Assembly (NCBI GenBank): GCA_023935145.1
Contig: CM043705.1
Span: 25,653,290-25,717,289, forward strand
Length of the DNA: 64,000 nucleotides
DNA from: Bretschneidera sinensis
Taxonomy: Eukaryota; Streptophyta; Magnoliopsida; Brassicales; Akaniaceae
Direction of reading: 5' to 3'
Part shown: positions 55,930 to 64,000 of the stretch, piece by piece
How the letters are laid out: every line of letters begins with the position of its first letter
How positions within the stretch are numbered: the first letter of the stretch is position 1
Translations under genes and position numbers: made by a program
The notes under the pieces: model-generated
Told to the model about the DNA's origin: nothing
The model's database searches: none
Seen by the model: only the letters and a program-made list of their open reading frames with translations

Positions 55930-57195
55930 GATACCCCATACCTAGATTGTGTTAGTCCTCAAGCAAAACTAAAAGAAAACAATAACAAAACAAACCTAAG
56001 AACTTAAATCAACAAAACCCTCATGCCTTAATTCTTATTATGACTCATATCTAAATATCTTATGCGCAATTATGTTCACAGTCTCAACATTTCACAATTC
56101 ATTGCTCAAATCAAGTACACATCACACATCCATATTCCAATGCTCAAAACACCTCACATCAATTACCCCCAAACCTAACATCAAGAATCCGAATTCGCTT
56201 CGACTCCCTCACAGGAGTCACTTATTAAGCACACCAAACATAAGTTTCAAACACTCATCAAGCATATGCGAATAGAAGTTATATAAACAAGAAATTTCAA
56301 ATATAAATTCGCATATGAATATGGATATCATCAAAGAACGCTCATATGTTCGCAAAATAGATCTCATGAAAAGAATCAAATGTTATGATTGCAAAGCTAT
56401 CACATTGCCTATATCATATCCTAGTCAAACACCTCATGCAAAACATATTAAGTATGAACCTATGCATAGATGGGCGTGGTTGGCCGAACCTGATTTACAC
56501 CAAAGCTCTTTCTTTTCAACTCTTTATAAGAGCGACTTCAATACCCTTGAAGTATCTCAGGTCCTCTTTCTTGTCTAACCAAATCCCTTTTTGACATGTT
56601 TCTCATATATATACATATATATTCTTTTTTTTCTTCTTTTTTATTTTCTTTTTTTAATAGGAATTTGGATCTTTCTCCAAAGACAGTGGCAACTAGGGCG
56701 TATAACGATAGACACATACCCAAACTTCTTACTCAAGTTATTCAACTAAAATAATGAGAATACCCAACATGATACTTCAAGTGAGTTATATAATCATAGC
56801 ATTCAACACAAATCCTATAGAGATCATCTAACAATTAAGGTCATAACGAAGAGTGTTTAAGAGTACCAATAAACTAACTCTCAGAATAAAACGCTTATGG
56901 CTCAAATAACTCACTAGGTAGTCTCCACTATTTGATTCTCAATCATTAGATCTAGGTTCATCTTAGTGTCAACATCAAGAGCACGGTCTATGGAATATGA
57001 ATATGCATCAATCCTCACAACAACTTATTAGTGTTAGAGAAACTAAACTCAACGTGTATAAAAGACTTTATTACTAACCATAAAACAAATTGTAGCATGA
57101 AAATTTTATCTTAACAAGTTCTAATTGCACCCCCAAACCTAAACTAAACATTATCCTCAATGTATAAAATCAAACACGCATTTAGAAGGGAACAA
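55930..57195 (-). other. Non-coding 3' internal region of B2
   Basis: No gene. On the minus strand the polypurine tract (AGGTATGGGGTATC) borders the LTR at 55930. The rest aligns with 7600-8898 of B1, including a short AT repeat near 56609-56625. Small frames here are chance. Confidence 0.8.
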
Positions 57196-58577
57196 TGAAA
57201 ATGAAAGAACAGAAAACATACTCTATCAAATGGGTGGGTTGCCTCCCACCAAGCGCTTTCTTTAACGTCTTAGCAAGCCGTTGGTTGAACTTATTCAGGA
57301 TCGTGCACCTCAATGCACTCAACAACCCCCTTCTCATGTACTCCTTCCAAGTAAGGCTTCACACGATGCCCGTTGACCTTGAATGTCACTTGAGTCTTCG
57401 GGTTCAGTAACTCTACCGCTCTATGAGAAAAAAATGTTGACTACCAAAAACAATCTGCACCATCTTGACTTCAATTTTCCTGGAAATAATTTGAAATGAG
57501 TGTTAAACAAAAGAACTTTCATTCTAGGATAAAGAGACTTATGGATAAGGCCTTGGTCATGGTAACACTTAGTGCATTGTTTGTAGATCTTTGCATTCTC
57601 ATAGGCTTCATCACGAATCTCTTCTAACTCAGTGAGTTGTAGTAACTGCTTCTCTCTTGCCATTTCCATGTCCATGTTCAGCTCCTTGATTGCTTAATAC
57701 GCCCGATGCTCAAGCTCAACCGGTAAGTGGCATGCCTTTTCAAAAATCAATTGATAGGGGCACATCTCAATGGGTGTCTTCTACACCATACGGTATGCCC
57801 ACAATGCGTTATTAAGCTTGGTTTCCCAATCCTTCCATGATGGTCGCACTGTCTTTTCCAGAATGCCCTTGATTTGTTAATGGCTTACCTTAACTTGACC
57901 TGAAGTTTGTGGGTGATATGAAGTCCCAACCTTGTGTGTGATGCTATACTTCTTCAATAATTCGTCACAGAGTTTATTGCAAAAATAGGTTCCTCCATCA
58001 CTGATTATGGCCCTCGGTGTCCCAAACCTACTAAATATCACATCCTTCAAAAACTTCACAACACAGTTAGCATCAGTGGTTCGGGTTGGTATAGCTTCAA
58101 CCCATTTTGACACATAATCAACCGCAACTAATAAATATTCATACCCAAGTGAAGACGAAAAAAGGACTCATGAAATCAATTCCCCATACATCAAATAATT
58201 CAATGACAAATTGTTAGTTAGAGGCATCTCATTTCTCTTTCCAATACTACCAGTCTTCTAACATTTATCACAACACATGCAAAACTTATGAGCATCTTTA
58301 AAGAGATTTGGCCAATAAAATCCAGATTGTAATATCTTGAGGGCCGTTTTCTTACCTCCAAAGTGACCCCCACAATGAAGTTCCTGGCAAAAAGAAAGAA
58401 TGCTTTCATGCCCAGCCTCAAGTACACATCTCCGAATGATTTGATTTTGACCAAATTTGAACAAATAAGGCTCATCCCAAAAGTAACTCCTGCAAGAAGA
58501 CAAGAATCTCTTCTTTTCTTGAAAAGAGAGGTTAGGTCACAAGACACCACAAGCAAGATAATTGACAATATCAGCAT
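57196..58577 (-). pseudogene. Athila B2 integrase with Glu-to-Lys change in the catalytic triad
   Basis: On the minus strand an HHCC zinc-binding domain (ELHCGGHFGGKKTALK to FCMCCDKC, 58503-58258) and the DDE core (58113-57877) are visible. The core has MSKWVEAIPTRTTDAN, SRFGTPRAIISDGGTYF (second Asp) and SYHPQTSGQVKVSH. The residue 36 positions after the second Asp, normally Glu of the DD35E triad, is Lys (codon 57889-57891 on the minus strand). Then a stop, QIKGILEKTVRPSWKDWE, ALWAYRMV, another stop, and the tail (HDQGLIHKSLYPRMKVLLFN) follow. The C-terminal NGHRVKPYLEG-type motif and GGGAGGCAACCC end lie near 57390-57230. Confidence 0.88.
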
Positions 58578-59040
58578 ACCATGGCTCTTGACTTATAGCA
58601 AATAATTGTTCATCGGGAAAAGTGTCAACAATTTTCTTATCTTCTTCTTGCTTATGTGAATCAAAGTCCGAAATTAACATAGAAAGGTGATCTGAAACAA
58701 CATTCTCACTAGCCTTCTTATCCCTTATTTCTAGGTCAAATTCTTGCAAAAGCAAGACTCACCGAATTAGTATTGGCTTAGCATTTGGCTTAGTTAATAA
58801 GTGTCTCAATACCGCATGATCTGAATGCACAATGACCTAAGACCCTACCAAGTAAGGCCTGAACTTGTCTAATGCAAACACGACAGCTAAAAACTCTTTT
58901 TCCATGGTGGAATAGTTGAGTTGGGCATCATTAAGTGTTCTACTAGCATAGTAGATCACATGTGAATGCTTATCCACTCGTTGCCCCAAAACAGCCCCTA
59001 TAGCATAATCAGATGCATCACACATAATCTCAAAAGGAAC
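58537..59040 (-). pseudogene. Athila B2 RNase H
   Basis: The two minus-strand frames 59025-58837 and 58755-58537 carry the RNase H pattern: CDASDYAIGAVLGQR (first Asp), STMEKEFLAVVFALDKFRPY (Glu), a stop, HSDHAVLRHLL (second Asp), then LLLQEFDLEIRDKKASENVV and SDHLSML (last Asp). Three stops interrupt it. It would remove the RNA template strand during reverse transcription. It follows RT directly. Confidence 0.87.
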
Positions 59041-59043
59041 TGA

Positions 59044-60429
59044 TCAGTTAAGTGCCATGATAATAGGCGCCGATGTCAACTTTTCTTTCAAAGCATTAAA
59101 GACGATAAGGCAATCATCATCAAAAGTAAAAGAAACATCTTTAGAGAACAAATTACTTAATGGACGAATTATCTTAAAAAAATATTTGCTAAATCTCCTA
59201 TAGAAACCTGCGTGTCCTAAGAAACTCCTAATCCCCTTAACCAAAGTCGGGGGTGACAATTTAACAATCAAGTCAATTTTAGCCTTATCTACTTCAATAC
59301 CTTTACTAAAAATCCCATGCCTTAATACAATGCTATGTTGTACTATAAAATGACTCTTCTCCCAATTGAGTGTTAAATTACACTCAATACATCTTTTAAG
59401 TACCCAAGTCAAATTATACAAACAATTATCAAATAAGGATCCAAAAACTGAAAAATCATCCATAAATACCTCAATGAATTTCTCCACCATATCCAAGAAG
59501 ATTGACATCATGCATCTTTGGAATATGGTTGGAGCATTGCATAGGCCAAACGACATCCTCCTAAAGGCCAATGTCCCAAATGGGCATGTGAATGTTGTCT
59601 TCTCTTGATCCTCTGGTGCAATCGACACTTGATAATAACCTGAAAGACCATCAAGAAAACAATAAAAATCATGCTTTTCCAACATATGATCAATAAAAAG
59701 AAGTGGAAAATGATATTTTCTAGTAGCTAAGTTCAGTTTCCTGTAATCAATGCACATTCTCCATCCTATAGTCATCCTAGTGGGCACTAAATCATTCTTC
59801 TCATTTCGCACCACTGTAATCCCAGACTTCTTAGGCACAACATGAACTGGACTAACCCATCTACTATTTAAAAAAGGGTAGATAACTCCTGTGTCTGGGA
59901 GTTTTAAAATTTCTTTTTGCACTACCTTTTGTAGGTTAGGGTTTAGTCTCACTTGAGCTTTTCTCACAGGTTTGTCACTATCCTCTAAAATGATCTTATG
60001 CATATATGTAGCAGGACTAATACCTCTGATGTTACTTATACTCCATCCGATGGCTCTCCTAAGCCTGCTGAGCTCCTTCACAACTCTCTCCTTTTGGCTT
60101 TGCGTCAAAGTAGATGAAATAATCATAGGATATGTGTCTCCCTCTCCTAGAAATATGTACTTAAGGTGCTTAGGTAATTCTTTAAGTTCAAGCTTAGGTG
60201 GAGTACTATCTTCCCTAAGTAGGGAACTTAGCAATTCTAAAGGTTTGCTAGATTCTTCTTGGGGTGACACTGGTATTGCACTATCTAACATCTCATAATA
60301 CCCTTTAGTCTCATCTTCTAGTGTTTCCTCTACTCTCTCAGTTGTAAGAGCAAATTCAAGGTTGTCCTCTATTTTTGTCTGCAAATAAGTGTCATAAACA
60401 AGTGAGTCCACATAATCAATAAAGAACAC
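59044..60429 (-). pseudogene. Athila B2 reverse transcriptase (long intact frame, 461 aa)
   Basis: An uninterrupted minus-strand frame. The first about 110 residues are a linker (ELKELPKHLKYIFLGEGDTY). Then comes RT: GISPATYMHKIILEDSDKPV, GVIYPFLNSRWVSPVHVVPK, MCIDYRKLNLATRKYHFPL, DGLSGYYQVSIAPEDQEKT, FGLCNAPTIFQRCMM and the active site EVFMDDFSVFG. The thumb/connection follows (GIEVDKAKIDLIVKL, SFLGHAGFYRRF). The three catalytic Asp seem present. Its long open frame among broken neighbours suggests limited decay here, not function, because gag, protease and integrase are dead. Confidence 0.92.
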
Positions 60430-61045
60430 TCATCATTAGTAGAAATAGAAGAAGGAGTGGTTGGAGAATCAAACATTTTAAATTGTACAGTCTCTCCCAA
60501 GATTGTCATCGTTAACCTCCCATTATGGACATCAATAATAGTCTTGGTTGTGGCCATAAATGGTCTACCAAGAAAAATTATGTGCTCCTTGTCCTTATAT
60601 GGGGTTCCTTCCATCTCCAATACCATGAAATCCATAGGTACAATCACTTTGTCTATCTGCACCAACATATCATCAACTATTCCCTTAGAATATTTAACTA
60701 ACCTATCAGCGAGTTGAAGGGACATAGTTGTTGACTTAAGCTCCCCAAACCTAGTTGCAAGTATATCGAATATGGCATGAGATTTATACTTGCTCCTGCG
60801 TCTAGCATTGCTTTGGCGACCTTCTTATTTCCCATTGTGATGTTGATGATGAAACTTCTAGGATCTTTCAGCTTAGGTGGCAAGCTTTGTTGGAGCACCG
60901 CACTAGCAACTTCTGACACCATCACTTTCTTATTCTTCTCATATTTCCTCTTTTTGGTGTTAAGTTCCTTAAAGAATTTTGCATATGATGGCACATTCCT
61001 GATAACATCCAAAAGAGGCAAATTAATATTCACTTTAGAAAGCAT
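60369..61045 (-). pseudogene. Athila B2 aspartic protease, frameshifted
   Basis: The frame 61045-60698 reads MLSKVNINLPLLDVIRNV, the lead AVLQQSLPPKLKDPRSFI and the active site AKAMLDAGASINLMPY (D-A-G). It shifts near 60725 to frame 60725-60369 (MSLQLADRLVKYSKGIVDDM, HIIFLGRPFMATTKTIIDV). Compare the element E protease (LLDLGVGVNLLPY, LQLADRSIKQPRG). Confidence 0.87.
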
Positions 61046-62700
61046 GTAAAAAATATCAGAAAATTGCTTATCCTGTTTAACATCCTTTAGATGGCTTGGA
61101 TAAGGAATAGGAGGCCTATAAGGCTTGGTTGCCTTGTGCAGTGTCGTGAAGGAAGATGGCTCCTTCTCATTGCTCTCCTAAAATGTTTGAGAAGATTGTG
61201 GATCTTCAGCTAGATTTCTTTTAGGGGTGTCATGCTCCTTTTGCTTCTCAATTGATTTTCCTGCATCACATGGCAAATCATAAGAAATTTTATCATCAGA
61301 ATTATTATTAAGAATCTTACCACTTCGCAGCACTATGATAGCCTTTGCTTACTTAGGTTGGCTAGGAAACTTCCCTTTTTGATGTACTTGCAAATATTTT
61401 GTAAGTTGCCCAACTTGTACTACCACCCTTTTCATTGATACCTCTAAGGAATCCAACCTTTGGCTATGTCACTTATGGTTTTCTTTGCGTGGTTGAATAA
61501 AAGCACTCAAGTTCTCCTCCAAAGTTAGATTTCTAGGCTGATTGGGTGGTGTAACTTGGTTTTGATATTGAACCAGTCTTGAACTTTGAGCATATGCCGG
61601 AGTGTTGTTAGTCTTCCAGGAGAAATTAGGATGATTTCTCCACCCAGGGTTGTAGGTGTTAGAATATGGATCATTCCTCGGCCTAGGTTGGTAAGACTCC
61701 ATTGCATTAACTTGTTCTTGTTCATTTCCTGCATAAGATTCATAAGACAAAGAAAAAGTGTTAGCACCGTGACCAAAAACCCCACAAACTCCACACACCT
61801 CATTGTTGGGCGTGTTTGTGGTAGTGAGAAGTTTGACTTGTTTGGTCATCTCTGCAAGTTGCATTACCATATCATTTTTGGAGCTCAATTCATTAACCCC
61901 AACTCTCCTTCCTCTTACACTCTTTTGTTGGGAATTAGCACCCAACATCTCATATAGTTCGTATGTCTCCTCAGCAGTCTTTTCTCTAATGGCTCCACCG
62001 GTAGTGTTATCAACCGTATATTGACACTGTTATATCAATCCATTATAGAAGAATTGACTTTGTAGCTCCAATGGGTAATGATGGTGGGGACACTGGATTA
62101 GAAGCATCTTGAACCTGTCCCATGCTTCATGGAAGGGTTCTCCCTCCATTTGTCAGAACGTGGCAATCTTAGTTCTCAGCTTAGTGGTCTTCTGATGAGA
62201 GTAGATTTGTTTTTGAACCGGTTGTAGACCACTTCCCATGTAGTCAAAGAACCAGGTGGAAGAGTCATAAACCATGCTTTTTCTCTATCTTTTAATGTGT
62301 AGGGGAAGCATCTCATCTTGAGTTGATCTTCATTCAGCTCCTGTAGAGGAAAAATCTACACTGTTGCATAGAAATCCCTTATGAATGTTAATGGGTCTTC
62401 ATTTGGAATTCCGTAGAATGAAGGGAGCATGCTAAAGTGGATATTTTTTATCTCATAATTCCGTGCAGCTTCCCTCAATTGGATGCAATATGTGGAAGTG
62501 CCGATGATCAGCCTTGCATATCCTTCATCAAAATTTGTCTTTCAGCTCCTTCAATTCTTTCAGGCTCCTCTTTTTCTATTCCCTCAACCCTTTCTTCTTT
62601 TTCCATAGGCTGTAATGTTTCCCTTAGCCTATGGATGTTGTCTATTGCTGGCACTAGATTTCTCCCTTGGGATCTTCTATCGTGTATGTACCTGAAGAAA
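61046..62700 (-). pseudogene. Athila B2 gag
   Basis: The best frame is 61948-61469: NSQQKSVRGRRVGVNELSS, a knuckle remnant CGVCGVFGHGANTFS (fourth Cys lost), then the Athila signature SNTYNPGWRNHPNFSW and a coiled C-terminus (RNLTLEENLSAFIQ). Upstream (62700-61949) decayed frames hold the gag core and the phrase TVDNTTGGAIREKTAEETYE. Downstream to 61046 stops break the gag-protease linker (QRLDSLEVSMKRVVVQVGQL). Confidence 0.82.
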
Positions 62701-62893
62701 ACAAAAGAAAAATTAAGCTACCAGGAATCAAGAGAGGGAAAATCAAGAAACAAATTAATGTCAATTTAAATCAAGAAAATAAAGAAGCAAATAAAGAAAA
62801 TTTGACGAAATAAAAGAAATAAAAATAAAAATAAAAATAAAGAACACAACTAAAGAATTAAACGCCAATTCCCCAGTAACGACGCTAAAAGCT
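62701..62893 (-). promoter_or_regulatory. B2 leader and primer-binding site
   Basis: An A-rich leader (62701-62865) is followed by + strand CCCCAGTAACGACGCTAAAA (62873-62892). On the minus strand this reads TTTTAGCGTCGTTACTGGGG, a decayed tRNA-Asp site, next to the LTR. Confidence 0.8.
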
Positions 62894-64000
62894 TGATGTG
62901 CAAATTTTAAATGCTCGCAAGTGCACGAATGACAAATAGTATTGCGATGAGTCTACTCTCGAGGTCGATCTCTCAAGGAATTGCAGTGGTTTAAATCCTA
63001 TATTACTTTCTTAAAATTACTAAAACAAACTCTGAAATTAAATCCTAAACACTCTAATTAAAAGATTGGTGAAGAGAAAATTGAAATAAAAACAATTAAG
63101 TAAATTAAACAAAACGAATTATGAAGAGATAAGTATAATCAATGAGAACAATTGGGAGTTTAGCTTGCTATTCAATCATGAATTGGAATATTTGGTGAAT
63201 ATAAAGAATTAATTAATATCCAAGATTATTGGTATTTCCACTAAGACTGGAGAATGCCATTGATCATGTTTATTCTCAATTTATAACTAATTAATTAAAT
63301 CCCATGGATCATATTCATCAATTAATTAGTTAAATTAAGTATAAGGAAAACGCAACCACCTAAATCATAATTTGATTTGAATCCTGATTTAAATTCCTAT
63401 TTAAGAAAGCTTAATTAGGTCTAGATGATTTGTCCTCAACCTAATCTCGAATATTAACCTTGACTATCAATAATAGATGGCCAATCCATAAGCAATAATC
63501 AAAGGTATGAAGGATATTGAATAAGAAATAATCTGAAAAATTTCATAAAACTAAATCCACCAAAATATCCAAAACAATCAAGGCAGCTAAACCAAACACC
63601 CAACAATGCGTTCAACCGCTCATATTTAAATCCTAATAAGATAATTCAAATACTAGGGTTACAAGCATATTGAAGGACAAAAGGAGCAAAGATAGAATTT
63701 TTTCCCGAATTACAAAATGAACCCGTAAAGTCTTGAAGCAATTGATCGTCCTCTTCAATCTCTTGATAAATCGTCTTGATGAAAGAAACCGTCTCTTCCT
63801 TCAATCTGTGAAAAATCCTCTTAATAATATCTCTCCAAGAACTGCCATCATCTCCCCCCTTATTCGAGTCTAAAATTCCTACATATAGCTGTATGGAGAC
63901 GGCTTTGTAGACAGAAAAGTCGCCCTAGGGTTTCTGTTTAGGTTGTGTGCTTCTGTTGCTGTCCAAGCCCTGTTCTGCAGCTATCCAGGCCCTGTGTTTG
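62894..64000 (-). mobile_element. Element B2 5' LTR, cut by the window end
   Basis: It begins TGATGTGCAAATTTTAAATG like the LTR at 54160 and is collinear with it for the whole visible 1.1 kb, with scattered substitutions. TATA region at about 63884; the CTGTCCAGGCC-like array is just starting at the window edge (63958 onward). Confidence 0.93.

Larger units (their letters stand above)
54160..64000 (-). mobile_element. Autonomous-type Athila element B2 (runs past the window end)
   Basis: A minus-strand element with 3' LTR 54160-55929 and 5' LTR from 62894 to beyond 64000. Between them lie primer site, gag, protease, RT, RNase H and integrase, then a non-coding 3' region. It belongs to the same family as B1 at 7424-10480. 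It is inserted in the protease/RT linker of gypsy C. The left flank AGCTA (54155-54159) is the expected 5-bp target duplication; the other copy lies outside the window. Confidence 0.92.

Overview
This window is plant nuclear DNA, almost certainly from a eudicot. It is AT-rich, has GT-AG introns, and holds one intact intron-containing plant gene set in a thick layer of nested transposable elements: Ty3/gypsy (Athila and other lineages), Ty1/copia, Mutator-like (MULE) and hAT. I cannot name the species from sequence alone. I see no tRNA, rRNA, CRISPR or bacterial feature.

Left block (1-10480, + strand). A gypsy pol remnant (RT fused in frame to the integrase tail) is followed by its LTR. That LTR is welded near 1582 to the 3' end of an Athila LTR. 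Next comes a non-autonomous Athila element (A: PBS 2016, gag 2214-3560, no RT or integrase, 3' LTR 5590-7423). This is joined directly to the 3' end of a second Athila family (B1: integrase tail, non-coding region, LTR 8899-10480).

MULE block (10481-31134). One old minus-strand MULE transposase gene runs in pieces from about 31100 down to 16774. It is split by a hAT element (24309-29722, 8-bp target duplication ATTGGTCC), a complete copia element (17157-23265, 5-bp duplication TTCAT) and, at its C-terminal end, a long gypsy-type LTR (14796-16773). A second copia element (10481-14795, minus strand) abuts that LTR.

Host gene (about 32200-41435, + strand). A four-exon gene encodes a 747-residue filament-like plant protein (FPP). 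It has perfect splice junctions and an open reading frame, and is the only clearly functional host gene here. Intron 1 is about 4 kb, and intron 2 carries a small hAT-type MITE.

Right block (42300-64000). A gypsy element (C: LTR 42859, PBS 43356, gag, protease) has been split twice. The first insertion is a non-autonomous minus-strand Athila element (E, 44481-52611, duplication GGTAG), which itself contains a solo LTR (48925-50246, duplication TTGGG). The second is a larger minus-strand Athila element (B2, 54160 to beyond the window end) with gag, protease, RT, RNase H and integrase, all decayed; its integrase has lost the catalytic glutamate.

The most interesting signals are the two Athila elements that both lack RT-RNase H-integrase yet keep gag and full LTR logic; arrays of palindromic motifs upstream of the LTR TATA boxes in several unrelated families; three consecutive hairpins with compensatory base changes; a nearly intact hAT transposase; and a 38-residue tandem repeat inside the FPP coiled coil. 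No novel biological system was demonstrated. The novelty is mostly in the structure and evolution of the elements.
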